A DNA stretch of 64,000 nt. Origin: Pseudoalteromonas luteoviolacea. Lineage in GTDB: Bacteria > Pseudomonadota > Gammaproteobacteria > Enterobacterales > Alteromonadaceae. Made by a program: the position numbers and the translations under genes. Below, piece after piece: positions 45,364 to 61,543 of the stretch. The notes beneath the pieces were generated by a model that was given only the letters and a program-made list of their open reading frames with translations, was not told the origin of the DNA and searched no databases. Each line of letters begins with the position of its first letter. Position 1 is the stretch's first letter. Where the stretch lies: contig NZ_JAGJEH010000002.1 of the NCBI RefSeq assembly GCF_018100925.1, forward strand, positions 1-64,000. Direction: 5' to 3'.

Positions 45364-46650
45364 TTATGCTGCACCTTGCTGCTTTTGCCGATTCTTTTTA
45401 AATAACTCTCTGAAGATTGGATAAATGTCTTCTACTGAGCGTATGTGCTGCATAGCAAAATTATTATAAGCTGCAGATAGCCCTTGGTATTCTCTCCATA
45501 GGCTCTGATGTGCTCTTGTCGTGATTTCTATATAGGCGTAATAGCGCACCACTTTGAGCAGTTTATTTGCAAGGATATCGGTACAGTGTGGCGAATCATC
45601 TGCCCAATTATCACCATCGGATGCTTGTGCCGCGTAAATATTCCAGTCCCCTTGGGAATAGCGTTCTGCGACTATTTCGTCCATCAACTTCAACGCACTA
45701 GAAACGATTGTGCCACCTGTCTCTTGAGAATAAAAAAACTCTTGTTCATCAACTTCTTTTGCTTGCGTGTGATGCCGAATGTACACGACCTCAATGTCTT
45801 TGTATGTGCGAGTTAAAAATTGATACAACAAAATATAAAATCGCTTTGCCATATCTTTTGTTGCTTGGTCCATAGATCCAGATACATCCATTAAACAAAA
45901 CATAACTGCTTTGCTCGTTGGATGTGGGCGCTTTTCATAATTTCTAAATCTAAGATCATAGTTGTCTATGAAAGGCACAGCTGCAATTCTGCGGCGTAAT
46001 GTTTCTATTTCAGCTTCGATCGTTTCAATTTGATGCTGAGGTGGAACCGGTTCAGCCAATAGTTGCTCAAGCTCAGCTTCGAGCTCCTTTAAGCGGCTGC
46101 GTTTACTGGCTGTCATCGCGATCCTTCTTGCAATAGAGCCTTTCAGTGAACGCACTATATCTAAATTACTAGGCATTCCGTCATTACAGAAACCCGCTCG
46201 GTGTGTTTTCATTTGCACGAGTTTGTCTAACTGACTCTTTTGCAAGTTTGGTAGCTCCAGATCTTCGAACAAGAGATCTAAATACTCATCCTTTGAAATA
46301 GAAAACACAAAGTCGTCCTGTCCCTCACCTTGATCACTGGCATTGCCTTCACCAGCGCCCCCTCCTTGACCGGAAGGTGGGCGCTGTATTTTGTCACCAG
46401 TACTAAATTGGTCATTGCCTGGATGTATATGCTCTCTATTTCCCCCTTTGCCTTGGTGAAATACAGGTTCACTGATATCTCGTTGTGGTATAGATATACT
46501 TTCTCCACTGCTAATATCCGTCACACTTCGTTTGTTTATTGCATCCGAAACCGCTTCTTTAATCTGCTTTTTATAGCGTCTTATAAAGCGCTGCCTATTA
46601 GGCGTGCTTTTGTTCTTACCGTTCAATCTTCGATCGATGAAATGTGCCAT
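45364..46650 (-). CDS. yeaH: YeaH/YhbH family protein (DUF444)
   Basis: A 428-residue protein. The N-terminus starts [20 protein letters not shown] and contains a glycine-rich linker (about 88-115). The C-terminal half is VWA-like, with [17 protein letters not shown] forming a DxSxS metal site. It works with the kinase YeaG in nitrogen and stationary-phase stress in E. coli; the mechanism is not known. It lies 18 bases upstream of spoVR and 22 downstream of yeaG. Confidence 0.93.
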   Translation of the reverse strand: MAHFIDRRLNGKNKSTPNRQRFIRRYKKQIKEAVSDAINKRSVTDISSGESISIPQRDISEPVFHQGKGGNREHIHPGNDQFSTGDKIQRPPSGQGGGAGEGNASDQGEGQDDFVFSISKDEYLDLLFEDLELPNLQKSQLDKLVQMKTHRAGFCNDGMPSNLDIVRSLKGSIARRIAMTASKRSRLKELEAELEQLLAEPVPPQHQIETIEAEIETLRRRIAAVPFIDNYDLRFRNYEKRPHPTSKAVMFCLMDVSGSMDQATKDMAKRFYILLYQFLTRTYKDIEVVYIRHHTQAKEVDEQEFFYSQETGGTIVSSALKLMDEIVAERYSQGDWNIYAAQASDGDNWADDSPHCTDILANKLLKVVRYYAYIEITTRAHQSLWREYQGLSAAYNNFAMQHIRSVEDIYPIFRELFKKNRQKQQGAA

Positions 46651-46672
46651 TGACCATCCTCCAATCGTTAGA

Positions 46673-48595
46673 TTACTGTGATTTTCTAACTCTCAAATAC
46701 CATTCAGAAAGTAGTCGAACCTGTTTCTGGGTATATCCTTTTTCCATCATCCGATTGACAAAGTCTTCATGTTTTTTCTGGTCTTCAGCAGACGTCTTGG
46801 CATTGAAAGAAATTACGGGCAGTAAATCTTCAGTATTTGAGAACATTTTTTTCTCTATTACTGTTCTTAGTTTTTCATAGCTAGTCCAAACTGGGTTTTC
46901 ACCGTTGTGATGGGCTCTAGCACGCAGAACAAAATTAACGATTTCATTTCTGAAGTCTTTCGGATTTGAGATGCCTGCAGGCTTTTCAATCTTTTCAAGT
47001 TCAGCATTTAATGCCGCTCTATCAAAAAGCTGCCCGGTATCTGGGTCTCTATATTCCTGATCTTGGATCCAAAAGTCAGCATAGGTGACATATCTATCAA
47101 ATATGTTTTGCCCGTATTCTGAATAAGACTCAAGATAAGCTGTTTGTAACTCCTTACCAATAAATTCTACATATTGAGGAATTAAGTAACCTTTTAAGTG
47201 GCTTAAATATCGCTCTTGTACTTCAGCACTAAATTGTTCGCGTTCAATTTGTTGCTCTAAGACATAGAACAGGTGTACTGGGTTGGCTGCAACTTCCGCG
47301 TGGTCAAAGTTAAAAACGCGCGACAATATTTTAAATGCGAATCGAGTGGATAAACCATTCATTCCTTCATCAACACCCGCATAGTCTCGGTATTCTTGAT
47401 AAGACTTTGCTTTTGGATCTGTGTCTTTCAAGCTCTCGCCATCATAGACTCGCATTTTTGAATAAATACTTGAGTTTTCAGGCTCTTTGATCCGTGAAAG
47501 CGAAGAGAATTTTGCTAACGTTTCGAGTGTTCCTGGCGCGCATTGAGCATCTTTGAGTTCACTATTTTCAAGCAGTTTCTTGTATATTTTAACTTCTTCC
47601 GAGACCCGTAAGCAGTAGGGTACTTTGACGATAAAGACGCGGTCTAAGAAGGCCTCGTTATTTTTATTATTTTTGAATGTTTGCCATTCGGACTCGTTCG
47701 AGTGAGCTAGAATAATACCGCTAAATGGCAGCGCTGAAATACCTTCTGTGCCGTTATAATTACCCTCTTGTGTTGCGGTAAGTAGAGGGTGTAGCACCTT
47801 GATAGGTGCTTTAAACATTTCTACGAACTCCATGAGCCCCTGATTTGCCAAGCATAACGCCCCAGAGTATGCATAGGCATCGGGATCATTTTGAGCAAAG
47901 TGTTCGAGCTTTCTAATATCAACCTTACCCACCAATGCCGAAATGTCCTGATTATTTTCATCACCGGGCTCAGTTTTTGCGATGGCAACTTGGTCCAAAA
48001 TCGAAGGATAGCGTTTTACTACTTTAAACTGACTTATATCTCCGTTGAATTCATGGAGGCGTTTAGTTGCCCACGGTGACATGACTGTTTTTAGATAGCG
48101 TTTAGAGATCCCATATTCTTTTTCAAGTAACTCGCCATCTTCTTGTGGGTTAAATAGACTAAGTGGGTGGTCGTTGACCGGAGAGCCTTTAATTGCGTAG
48201 ACGGGAACTTGTTGCATTAGGTACTTCAGTTTTTCCGCAATCGATGACTTACCGCCACCAACTGGTCCTAATAGATAGAGTACTTGTTTACACTCTTCTA
48301 ATCCTTGGGCTGCATGTTTGAGGTATGAGACGATTTGCTCAATGGCATCTTCCATGCCATAAAATTCGTTGAAAGCAGGGTAACGTGCTATGACCCGATT
48401 TGAAAACAGTCGACTTAACCTCGCGTCCGTCGAGGTATCTATCATTTCAGGCTCACCGATGGCCATGAGCAACCGTTCAGGCGCACTGGCGTAAGCTGCC
48501 TTATCCTCTTTACAGATTTCAAGAAATTCAGCAATTGTGAATTCTTCTTCTTTTGCTGCTTCGTATCGGGATTGGTAATGCTCAAATATTGTCAT
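46673..48595 (-). CDS. yeaG: PrkA-type serine protein kinase YeaG
   Basis: From the ATG at 48595 (GGAG six bases before) the protein has 640 residues; the TTG at 48607 is not favoured. A PrkA AAA-like domain has Walker [16 protein letters not shown] and the DNA-damage-independent FNQ-type stretch [13 protein letters not shown]. The C-terminal PrkA domain resembles a kinase fold. E. coli YeaG autophosphorylates and is induced by RpoS and nitrogen stress. It heads the yeaG-yeaH-spoVR operon. Confidence 0.94.
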   Translation of the reverse strand: MTIFEHYQSRYEAAKEEEFTIAEFLEICKEDKAAYASAPERLLMAIGEPEMIDTSTDARLSRLFSNRVIARYPAFNEFYGMEDAIEQIVSYLKHAAQGLEECKQVLYLLGPVGGGKSSIAEKLKYLMQQVPVYAIKGSPVNDHPLSLFNPQEDGELLEKEYGISKRYLKTVMSPWATKRLHEFNGDISQFKVVKRYPSILDQVAIAKTEPGDENNQDISALVGKVDIRKLEHFAQNDPDAYAYSGALCLANQGLMEFVEMFKAPIKVLHPLLTATQEGNYNGTEGISALPFSGIILAHSNESEWQTFKNNKNNEAFLDRVFIVKVPYCLRVSEEVKIYKKLLENSELKDAQCAPGTLETLAKFSSLSRIKEPENSSIYSKMRVYDGESLKDTDPKAKSYQEYRDYAGVDEGMNGLSTRFAFKILSRVFNFDHAEVAANPVHLFYVLEQQIEREQFSAEVQERYLSHLKGYLIPQYVEFIGKELQTAYLESYSEYGQNIFDRYVTYADFWIQDQEYRDPDTGQLFDRAALNAELEKIEKPAGISNPKDFRNEIVNFVLRARAHHNGENPVWTSYEKLRTVIEKKMFSNTEDLLPVISFNAKTSAEDQKKHEDFVNRMMEKGYTQKQVRLLSEWYLRVRKSQ

Positions 48596-48725
48596 ATCAA
48601 ACTCCAATAACCAGTTAAATTAAATGCGTGGGCTAAAATGCAAGGCGTACTTAAAGCTTAGTCTTGTTATTGGATATTTGCTTAAAAAATATAAGAATTT
48701 AATGTGATAGCAGTATGTGGAGGTG

Positions 48726-48754
48726 AAAAAAAAAGGCACCTGAGCGCCTTTTTT
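48726..48754 (-). terminator. Terminator of sodB
   Basis: AAAAAAGGC and GCCTTTTTT flank an eight-base loop. Read on the minus strand it ends in a T run, 33 bases beyond the sodB stop. Confidence 0.75.
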
Positions 48755-48787
48755 ATTGCTTAAATTGGTACAGTTATGCCCTTGTAA

Positions 48788-49369
48788 TTAAGCTAGATTT
48801 TGGTTCGCAAAATCCCAGTTTACAAGTGACCAGAAACCTTTCAGGTACTCAGGACGAACATTGCGATAATCGATATAGTAAGCGTGTTCCCACAGGTCAA
48901 CAGTAAGGATAGGAGTAACGCCTTCTTGTGTTAGCGGGGTTTCAGCATTTGAAGTGTTAACGATATCTAAAGACCCATCTGCTAGTTGAACTAACCAAGT
49001 CCAGCTTGAGCCGAAGTTGTTTACAGCTTTGTCATTAAATGCGTCTTGGAATGCGGCAAATGAACCCCATTTCGCGTTAATTAGTTCTGCTACTTTACCT
49101 TGTGCTTCGCCACCACCATTTGGCGCTAGGCTGTGCCAGTAAAACGTGTGGTTCCAGATCTGAGCTGCATTGTTAAAGATACCGCCTTCAGAGCTAACAA
49201 CAACTTCTTCTAAAGTTTTGTTCGCAAAGTCAGTACCTTCTACTAGACCATTTAGTTTAACCACGTAAGTGTTGTGGTGTTTGCCGTGGTGGAACTCTAA
49301 AGTTTCTTTAGAAATATGTGGCTCTAATGCATCGATAGCATAAGGAAGTGACGGTAGTTCGAAAGCCAT
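48788..49369 (-). CDS. sodB: Iron superoxide dismutase
   Basis: A 193-residue cytoplasmic Fe-SOD, starting at the ATG at 49369 with GGAG seven bases before. Metal ligands lie in [22 protein letters not shown] and [12 protein letters not shown]. The residues around the site ([18 protein letters not shown]) fit Fe- rather than Mn-SOD. It is divergent from the monothiol glutaredoxin gene; both proteins are linked to iron and redox balance. Confidence 0.95.
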   Translation of the reverse strand: MAFELPSLPYAIDALEPHISKETLEFHHGKHHNTYVVKLNGLVEGTDFANKTLEEVVVSSEGGIFNNAAQIWNHTFYWHSLAPNGGGEAQGKVAELINAKWGSFAAFQDAFNDKAVNNFGSSWTWLVQLADGSLDIVNTSNAETPLTQEGVTPILTVDLWEHAYYIDYRNVRPEYLKGFWSLVNWDFANQNLA

Positions 49370-49604
49370 TTTAATCTCCATTTTTTGGTTGAGTACTCTA
49401 AATATCTAAAAAGATGCCACTTGCTTGGCACATTTCAGTACGATTTAGTGTTATATAGTGATACTATAATTCCTGAGTATTTTACTCAAGTTTTGGCAAA
49501 CAGCAATGCCCGTGACCAAGACTTGTAGTGTGAATTTATCGTATGCGTTAATTTTGAGCGAAAAGTACGTGTACGAACAGATAATATCGTCATTTGAGGT
49601 ATAT

Positions 49605-49943
49605 ATGGAAACCATTGATAAGATCAAACAGCAAATTGCAGAAAACCCAATTCTTCTATATATGAAGGGATCTCCAAAATTACCTAACTGTGGATTTTCT
49701 TCTCAAGCTTCACAAGCATTGATGGCGTGCGGAGAGCAATTTGCATACGTAGACATTCTTTTAAACCCAGATATTCGCGCTGAGTTGCCTCACTATGCGA
49801 ATTGGCCAACATTCCCGCAGCTATGGGTTGAAGGTGAATTAATCGGTGGATGTGACATCATTATCGAAATGTTCCAAAAAGGCGAACTTCAGCCTTTGAT
49901 CACTGAGACTGCTGCTAAATATAAAGAAGAAGCGGCTGAGTAA
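49605..49943 (+). CDS. grxD: Monothiol glutaredoxin GrxD
   Basis: A 112-residue Grx4-type protein. The active site is CGFS in KLPNCGFSSQASQAL, preceded by ILLYMKGSPK. WPTFPQLWVEGELIGGCDI gives the glutathione-binding region. These proteins carry a glutathione-bridged [2Fe-2S] cluster and deliver it to other proteins. The ATG at 49605 fits the family N-terminus; an upstream in-frame extension from 49506 does not. A strong terminator follows. Confidence 0.94.
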   Translation: METIDKIKQQIAENPILLYMKGSPKLPNCGFSSQASQALMACGEQFAYVDILLNPDIRAELPHYANWPTFPQLWVEGELIGGCDIIIEMFQKGELQPLITETAAKYKEEAAE

Positions 49944-49968
49944 TCAGTAAGAACATTTAAAATACAGT

Positions 49969-49996
49969 AAAAGCCCGAATGTATTTCGGGCTTTTT
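49969..49996 (+). terminator. Terminator of grxD
   Basis: AAAAGCCCGAA and TTCGGGCTTTT with a five-base loop and T run. Confidence 0.9.
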
Positions 49997-50433
49997 TATG
50001 CCTACTAAACTGACTTATCTCATTAAGACACATCCAATACGTGATATAAAACACATTACTTCTAGCGTTTTCCTCTCTAGCGTAGCCCTGCTGAGAATCA
50101 ATATGCCTCAAATAAATACTTAGCATTAAAATTATGAATATTTATTCATTTGTGTGTGGGTTTACGTTTACGTAAACTGATCTCGAGTTTTATTTTTGAT
50201 TCTATTTATTAACAATTGATACCGGTGTCAAGTGTTTTTTAGGGACGGATTTTGCCAGTTTGATGCGTTGTATTAAATTTTGGTTACGTAATGGGGTCGT
50301 TGAAAAATATTCAATGTAGTGAATATTTATTCTTTTCTTTGTTGACTCGCTTTAATTTCAGCGCTAGTTTTGAATATCTGCCAGCAAATCGTCGAAGTCA
50401 TTCAGCTGGCAGGTGTAGCAAGGGGAGGGGTCT
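49997..50433. other. gltB leader region
   Basis: A long AT-rich upstream region. The palindrome at 50160-50177 is the only strong site. The ribosome site GGGGAGGGG is just before the gltB ATG. I see no small gene with a convincing ribosome site. Confidence 0.55.
50160..50177. promoter_or_regulatory. LiuR-like palindromic operator upstream of gltB
   Basis: GTTTACGTTTACGTAAAC, identical to the site upstream of leucine dehydrogenase, about 257 bases before the gltB start. Shared control of gltBD and branched-chain amino acid catabolism is inferred. Confidence 0.6.
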
Positions 50434-56317
<5,884 letters not shown>

Positions 56318-56352
56318 GTCGCGTAATTCAAATAACCTGATACTTTGACACG

Positions 56353-56384
56353 AGCCCCAGCGCACTAATGCTGGGGCTTTTTTG
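56353..56384 (+). terminator. Terminator of gltBD
   Basis: AGCCCCAGC and GCTGGGGCT form a stem around an 8-base loop, followed by T. Confidence 0.9.
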
Positions 56385-56536
56385 TTTTTTAGGAACTTAT
56401 CTACTAAGTGTTATCTATTAACATTCTATTTTTCAGGATGTGTTGTCCAGCATTAACCGAGATACATTTATGGGGGGCTAGTATTAATATACCCTCTTAT
56501 AGCTTGATAATATTTCGGTAATTGATTGAGGTATTT

Positions 56537-57127
56537 ATGACACTTAAAAATACAGACACGGATTATGGCACCATCGCCAAGTGGATCCATTGGATCACCG
56601 CGATATTATTTTTGGCGGCCTATATGAGCGTATATTATCGTCAGTGGTTTACAGAAGTAAAAACCCCCGAAAATTGGACTGCATTGCAGCTGCATTTATC
56701 ATTTGGCGTATCCATTATGGTTATTGTTTTGCTGAGGGTCCTGTGGAGAACATTGAATAAGCCACCTGCGCCTGAACCCGGCACGAGAGTAGAACAGTTG
56801 GCTGCGCGCGTAGGTCACCACGTTTTGTATGCCATCATGATTCTCGCACCTGTGACAGGGTATATTGGGACAGGTGCAAATACAGAGTTTTTCTTTTTGT
56901 TAGAGATCCCTAAATTCGAGGATACAGCTCTATTTCACTACTTTGTCATAGATGGCCTAGGGCTTACCTTTAAGGAATTTGAGAAGCCCATTGACTTTAT
57001 TCACAAAGACATCCTCGGCGCATGGTTAATTTGGTTACTAATAGCAGGTCATGCAGGCGCTGCATTTTTTCATCACTATATGAAAAAAGATCGGACACTG
57101 AAAAAAATGACATCCAGTGCACCATAA
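56537..57127 (+). CDS. Cytochrome b561
   Basis: From the ATG at 56537 (GAGG five bases before) the product has 196 residues. It is a CybB-type di-haem membrane protein with four helices. Probable haem histidines lie in IAKWIHWITAILF, ALQLHLSFGVS, VGHHVLYAIMILAPVTGY and LLIAGHAGAAFFHHY. E. coli CybB oxidises superoxide and feeds electrons to ubiquinone. It runs alone and converges on recN. Confidence 0.9.
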   Translation: MTLKNTDTDYGTIAKWIHWITAILFLAAYMSVYYRQWFTEVKTPENWTALQLHLSFGVSIMVIVLLRVLWRTLNKPPAPEPGTRVEQLAARVGHHVLYAIMILAPVTGYIGTGANTEFFFLLEIPKFEDTALFHYFVIDGLGLTFKEFEKPIDFIHKDILGAWLIWLLIAGHAGAAFFHHYMKKDRTLKKMTSSAP

Positions 57128-57180
57128 ATAAATTACGTGAGTGATATAGGCAAGAGATATCACCCCGCATGTATATTGTT

Positions 57181-58857
57181 TTAGCTGCTTTGTACACTCA
57201 GCAGCTCCTTCGCGCTGGCTCTAGTGGTGTCACTGACACTGTCCCCACCAAGCAATCGGGCTATCTCATCTACGCGTTGGTGCATATCCAATGGCACCAT
57301 AGAGGTATATGTTTGCGCATTGTTGACTGCTTTTTGGACAAAAAACTGTTGGTGACCACTGCAGGCTACTTGAGGTAAGTGTGTTACACAAATGACTTGT
57401 GTGGAGTGGCCTAGTAACCTTAATTGTTTACCAACTTGAGAGGCGGTAGGCCCTGAAATCCCGACATCTACTTCATCGAATATTAAAGTTGGTGTAGTGA
57501 CCTTATTAGCAATAATCACCTGAATTGCGAGGCTGATCCGTGATAGCTCACCACCAGAAGCCACCTTCGCAAGGGCTTGCATTGGTTGCCCGGGGTTCGT
57601 TGACACTAAAAACTCGATGTTATCCATGCCAAGCTCATTGGGGCGTCTGTCGGCGTCTTTACTCAATTCGATGGCAAATCGGCCATTTTCCATTGAAAGC
57701 TCGTGCATACTTTGGGTGATCAGTGTATTTAATGTGCCAGCGGCATTGGCTCTGCTGTCACTCAACTGGCTTGCTGAGATATGGTATGCATGCAAGGCTT
57801 CCGCTATTTCGTGTTCTAAGTCGTCGATGCGTGCATTATCTGAACAAATGTTGTCTAGCTCTTGTTTTAAGGCTAAATGATGTGACGCGAGTTGATCTGG
57901 TTGAATTTGATGCTTTCTAGACAGTGCCATTGCCTGTGTGATCCGCTCCTCGATCTCTTGCAGTCTAATTGGATCTTGCTCAACGCTTTCTCCATAGCTG
58001 CGGATCTCTCGGCAAGCTTCTTCCAGCTGAACAGCGGCTTCACTTAGCATCTGGCTAATACCTTCAAGTGATTTGTCTAACGTACTTAGCTCGCTGAAAG
58101 TTTGCACGCTATGTTGCAATTGACCAAGTACTGTTTGGTCGTCTTGCTCGTATAAACTCATTAGCTCTCTTTGCGAGCTCTCTACCAAAGTTTGTGCGTG
58201 GCTCAAACGGTTGTGCTCGGCTTCAATTTGTTCAAATTCGCCTTCTTGCAAAGCAAATTCATCAAGCTCCTCAACCTGATACTCTAACAATTGTTTTTTA
58301 GCTGCTTGGGCTTGCTGTTGTTTGAGTAAATTAGCGTGTTCTCTTTGCAATTTATGGTAGTGGTTATATTGCGCTTTAACCGCGCTGAGAAGATTTTGGT
58401 GTCCAGCGTAAGCGTCTAATAAACCAAGTTGATGCTCTGGTTTGAGAAGTAATTGGTGAGCGTGTTGGCCGTGAATGGCAATGAGCATTTGCCCTAGCTC
58501 TTTGAGCTGAGCTGCGGTCACGGATGAACCATTAATAAAACTTTTACTGCGGCCGTTACGGGTGACTACGCGCCGTAAAATACAATTTTGTTCTTCATCA
58601 TCGAGCAAAAGTTCTGAAAGGAATTTTTGTGCTTGTGGTAAATTGCGAATATCAAATTGGGCTGAAATTTCCGCTTTACTGCTTTCTGGGCGGATGGCAT
58701 TTGCATCTGCGCGTTCACCAAGACAAAGGGATAGGGCATCAATGGCGATTGATTTACCAGCACCGGTCTCACCTGTGATGGCTGTCATGCCAGAACGCCA
58801 ATCAATGTTGAGTTCGCTGACTATGGCAAAGTTTTTAATTTGCAAACTGGTAAGCAT
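57181..58857 (-). CDS. recN: DNA repair protein RecN
   Basis: A 558-residue SMC-like ATPase that acts on double-strand breaks and holds sister DNA together. The N-terminal Walker A is AITGETGAGKSIAIDAL. A central coiled-coil region (about 160-370) separates it from the C-terminal signature VASGGELSRISLAIQVI and Walker B PTLIFDEVDVGISG. Length is typical. Two LexA boxes lie directly upstream, one overlapping the ribosome site. Confidence 0.96.
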   Translation of the reverse strand: MLTSLQIKNFAIVSELNIDWRSGMTAITGETGAGKSIAIDALSLCLGERADANAIRPESSKAEISAQFDIRNLPQAQKFLSELLLDDEEQNCILRRVVTRNGRSKSFINGSSVTAAQLKELGQMLIAIHGQHAHQLLLKPEHQLGLLDAYAGHQNLLSAVKAQYNHYHKLQREHANLLKQQQAQAAKKQLLEYQVEELDEFALQEGEFEQIEAEHNRLSHAQTLVESSQRELMSLYEQDDQTVLGQLQHSVQTFSELSTLDKSLEGISQMLSEAAVQLEEACREIRSYGESVEQDPIRLQEIEERITQAMALSRKHQIQPDQLASHHLALKQELDNICSDNARIDDLEHEIAEALHAYHISASQLSDSRANAAGTLNTLITQSMHELSMENGRFAIELSKDADRRPNELGMDNIEFLVSTNPGQPMQALAKVASGGELSRISLAIQVIIANKVTTPTLIFDEVDVGISGPTASQVGKQLRLLGHSTQVICVTHLPQVACSGHQQFFVQKAVNNAQTYTSMVPLDMHQRVDEIARLLGGDSVSDTTRASAKELLSVQSS

Positions 58858-58858
58858 G

Positions 58859-58874
58859 CTGTATATCCAAACAG
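58859..58874 (-). promoter_or_regulatory. LexA box 1 of recN
   Basis: CTGTATATCCAAACAG fits CTG-N10-CAG. It begins one base before the recN start codon and covers the ribosome site. Confidence 0.85.
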
Positions 58875-58881
58875 TATTTTA

Positions 58882-58897
58882 CTGTTAATCTATACAG
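58882..58897 (-). promoter_or_regulatory. LexA box 2 of recN
   Basis: CTGTTAATCTATACAG, 23 bases from box 1 (about two helical turns), so two LexA dimers could bind the same DNA face. Confidence 0.85.
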
Positions 58898-58918
58898 CAT
58901 TTATGCAAAAATCAACTT

Positions 58919-59500
58919 TTAATTGATTATATCGGCCGTTTGTCTAGGCTGAGATGAAGCATGTTCATCATCATTGTTAGACTCAATTTTCTCGTCGGAA
59001 TCTACTTCAACTTCATGCTCAATTTTCTCATGAGTATCAGGAGTTTGAATACGAGAGATTAGTGCGGGGAGTATCTCTACATAAAAGTTTTTATTGTACG
59101 CTATACCAGCTGATGGCAGCTCAGCGGCAAATAAAAACAGCTGTTCACTCAATAACTCGACATTATCGTTGCTACGGCACTTGTTGAGCTCTGAGCCTAT
59201 TTGGCTCAAAAGGTGCTCACTGACTTTTTCTAGACGCGCCAAGTTTTCTTCGTTGTGTGATTGCACAACAAAAAAGTTGCTGACGATGGCGTTAAACTTA
59301 GGTGCGTGCTTTGGCCTAATCAGTTTACAGTCTACGTACTCTGCTATTTTTCTTTTATATAACGACGAGATATCTTTCACACGCTCATTGAAAATTTTTT
59401 TCTCAGCGTCACGGGCTTTTTGTCGATTGTTCTCAATAACCATGTAAACACCAAGGATAGTGATGAGCAACACTATCGATACAAACACTATGTAACTCAT
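58919..59500 (-). CDS. Single-helix membrane protein, function unknown
   Basis: A 193-residue protein. An N-terminal membrane helix (MSYIVFVSIVLLITILGVYM) is followed by a basic helical stretch, a mixed domain (about 50-150) and a highly acidic C-terminal tail (HEKIEHEVEVDSDEKIESNN). I do not recognise the family. It lies between nadK and recN on the same strand, so it may be co-transcribed with nadK (62-base gap). The recN LexA boxes follow immediately after its stop. Confidence 0.65.
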   Translation of the reverse strand: MSYIVFVSIVLLITILGVYMVIENNRQKARDAEKKIFNERVKDISSLYKRKIAEYVDCKLIRPKHAPKFNAIVSNFFVVQSHNEENLARLEKVSEHLLSQIGSELNKCRSNDNVELLSEQLFLFAAELPSAGIAYNKNFYVEILPALISRIQTPDTHEKIEHEVEVDSDEKIESNNDDEHASSQPRQTADIIN

Positions 59501-59562
59501 GTTGTATTACTTTTCCCTAAATTAGAAAATAAATCTGCTCTATTCTGCTTAACTAATTGGCT

Positions 59563-60447
59563 TTAGTAAAGCCTACTGCCCCAATTTAGTTTTTCTCTAA
59601 GAACATGGTAGTAGGAATAGCTAGTAGGATGAATAAGTCTTAGCTTTTGGGCTGCTTTTTTAATCACCACTTCATCGCCTGGAAGTAAGGCCAGCACCAC
59701 GTGACTATCACAGCTAACCTGTAAGCTAGCTGTGTTTTCAGGACTGAGCTTGAGTTTAACTTGTTTGTTGGCATCTACGACTAGAGGGCGGCTGGAAAGT
59801 GTATGAGGAAACATGGGAACCAGTGCCACTGCATTTAACTCTGGCGTTAGAATGGGGCCACCCCCTGACAATGAATAGGCTGTTGAGCCTGTGGGTGTTG
59901 TGACAATCAAGCCATCAGAGCGCTGTGAAAATACAAACTGCTCGTCAATGAAAGCTTCAAATTCAATCATATGGGCCACTTTGTCGGCATGTAAAACCGC
60001 TTCATTAACAGCTAAGTTCGCACTTTTGAGTTGCGCATGGCGGTAGACTTCCACTTCGAGTAGGAAGCGATGTTCTTCAACAAATTGACCGCTGAGTACT
60101 TGTTCTAGTGCAGGTTCGAAGTCATGTGGATTTAAATCAGTTAAAAATCCAAGGTTACCCCGGTTAACCCCGATAACGGCGACGTCAAACCGTGCGAGTA
60201 CACGGGCTGCGCCAAGCATATTTCCATCTCCTCCAACGACGACGGCTAGATCACATTTCTCGCCTAACTCTACGAGATCAAGCAACTGGCAGTCTTGCAG
60301 CACATCAAGTTGCCTGCCTGCACGGCGCTCTACAAAAACTTCATAACCTAGCGCTTGCAAAAAAGTGTAAAGGCGATGTAAGGTCTGAGCCGCGCCGTCA
60401 TGATTCGGTTTGCCTATAAGGCCGATGGTGTTAAATGGAGTGCTCAT
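59563..60447 (-). CDS. nadK: NAD kinase
   Basis: A 294-residue enzyme that phosphorylates NAD to NADP, from the ATG at 60447; a 12-residue upstream extension is not supported. The catalytic GGDGN motif is in [17 protein letters not shown]. Others are [23 protein letters not shown] and [16 protein letters not shown]. Length matches E. coli NadK (292). Divergent from the hrcA-like gene, as nadK is from grpE in E. coli. Confidence 0.96.
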   Translation of the reverse strand: MSTPFNTIGLIGKPNHDGAAQTLHRLYTFLQALGYEVFVERRAGRQLDVLQDCQLLDLVELGEKCDLAVVVGGDGNMLGAARVLARFDVAVIGVNRGNLGFLTDLNPHDFEPALEQVLSGQFVEEHRFLLEVEVYRHAQLKSANLAVNEAVLHADKVAHMIEFEAFIDEQFVFSQRSDGLIVTTPTGSTAYSLSGGGPILTPELNAVALVPMFPHTLSSRPLVVDANKQVKLKLSPENTASLQVSCDSHVVLALLPGDEVVIKKAAQKLRLIHPTSYSYYHVLREKLNWGSRLY

Positions 60448-60504
60448 TTTTAACGCAAATCCTTGGTGTGTAATCTCACCCAAGATTATCTTAAAATTGA
60501 AGCG

Positions 60505-60531
60505 CTTGAAACTTTGAAATTCACCCCAACA
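60505..60531 (+). promoter_or_regulatory. Sigma-32-like promoter of the hrcA-like gene
   Basis: CTTGAAA (-35) and CCCCAACA (-10) separated by 12 bases. The transcript would begin very close to the ATG at 60541, so a near-leaderless message or a slightly different start is implied. An AAGCGCTT palindrome overlaps on the left. Confidence 0.5.
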
Positions 60532-60540
60532 TAAATAATT

Positions 60541-61485
60541 ATGAAATTAAGTGCTCGTGATAAACAAGTTTTCTCGGCTGTAATGACACTTTACTGTAAT
60601 GGTGAAGGACTTCCGGTCGCGTCCAGTAAAATTGCCAAGATGAAAGGTATGGCCATTTGTTCCGCGACTGTGCGCAACGCCATGGCTCGATTAGAAAATC
60701 AGGGGTTATTATTTTCTCCCCACACATCGGCTGGGCGAGTGCCTTCAGATATAGGCATCAAATACTGGTTACAAGAGTATTTTGAATTAGATACCATTGC
60801 GACCTACTGGCAGCCAGAACAAGAGCAGTTGGTTACTTTGGCGCATTCACTGAGCCAGCATTATCAGGTGTGTTGTGTCGTAGGGTTACCTCAAGTAAGC
60901 AGCCAAAAAGTGTTTCGTGTCGAAGTATTAGACTTTGATCGCAAACATTGGCTTGTACTACTTATCGATAAAGCTGGGCAATCGCAGAATATTTGTATCA
61001 ATAAGCCCGCAGATAACTCTGATGAAATTCGATATCAATTTGCACTTTGGATGAATACCGTATTTAGTCAGCAAACCCTCAAAGAAGGGTTGCATCGTAT
61101 GCGCGCGATGGCCAATAGTGCCATGCCCAATTGTCGAGAATTGTTATCTCAGTGGACACGTGAGCTTAGCCTTCAATTGGGGACTGATAACAGCATTGTG
61201 GTTGGTGAGCGCCATATATACAATCGCCTAGAGCAGGGCAATGATGTCAGTCTGGGCGTGCCGTTTTTGCACCAAGTTGAAGATAAACTCGCTTTTCGTG
61301 ATGGTCTTTCAGTGTTGCTTGGGAGCGACATTGATGCCGACAGTTTATCGCGGTACGTGATTTTAAGTGTCCCATATTTTATGGACCAAGAATATCAAAG
61401 CCGTTTTTGTGTCGTGTGTCCTTCAGAGGCGCCAATTGAGTCAATAATTGACGAATTTAGCCGTATCGAGCAAAAAGACTCTTGA
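60541..61485 (+). CDS. hrcA: HrcA-like heat-shock repressor
   Basis: A 314-residue protein with the HrcA plan. The winged helix (about 1-75) has [20 protein letters not shown], then [20 protein letters not shown] and [17 protein letters not shown], the strongest family signature. The remainder is the GAF-like regulatory domain and is divergent. HrcA normally binds CIRCE and is activated by GroEL. I see no CIRCE element upstream of it or of grpE. E. coli lacks HrcA. Its end overlaps the grpE promoter. Confidence 0.85.
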   Translation: MKLSARDKQVFSAVMTLYCNGEGLPVASSKIAKMKGMAICSATVRNAMARLENQGLLFSPHTSAGRVPSDIGIKYWLQEYFELDTIATYWQPEQEQLVTLAHSLSQHYQVCCVVGLPQVSSQKVFRVEVLDFDRKHWLVLLIDKAGQSQNICINKPADNSDEIRYQFALWMNTVFSQQTLKEGLHRMRAMANSAMPNCRELLSQWTRELSLQLGTDNSIVVGERHIYNRLEQGNDVSLGVPFLHQVEDKLAFRDGLSVLLGSDIDADSLSRYVILSVPYFMDQEYQSRFCVVCPSEAPIESIIDEFSRIEQKDS

Positions 61486-61509
61486 AACTAAAAAATCAAT
61501 CCCCATAAT
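61481..61509 (+). promoter_or_regulatory. Sigma-32 promoter of grpE
   Basis: CTTGAAA (-35), a 13-base spacer and CCCCATAAT (-10) match the heat-shock consensus almost exactly. It covers the last codon and stop of the hrcA-like gene. Confidence 0.88.
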
Positions 61510-61543
61510 TACGGCAGTTGTAAAGAATCGGAGATTAACTTTC

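Noticed and set aside
60484..61543. Search for a CIRCE element near hrcA and grpE
   Set aside because: No TTAGCACTC/GAGTGCTAA pair was found; only an AAGCGCTT palindrome, which is not sufficient.
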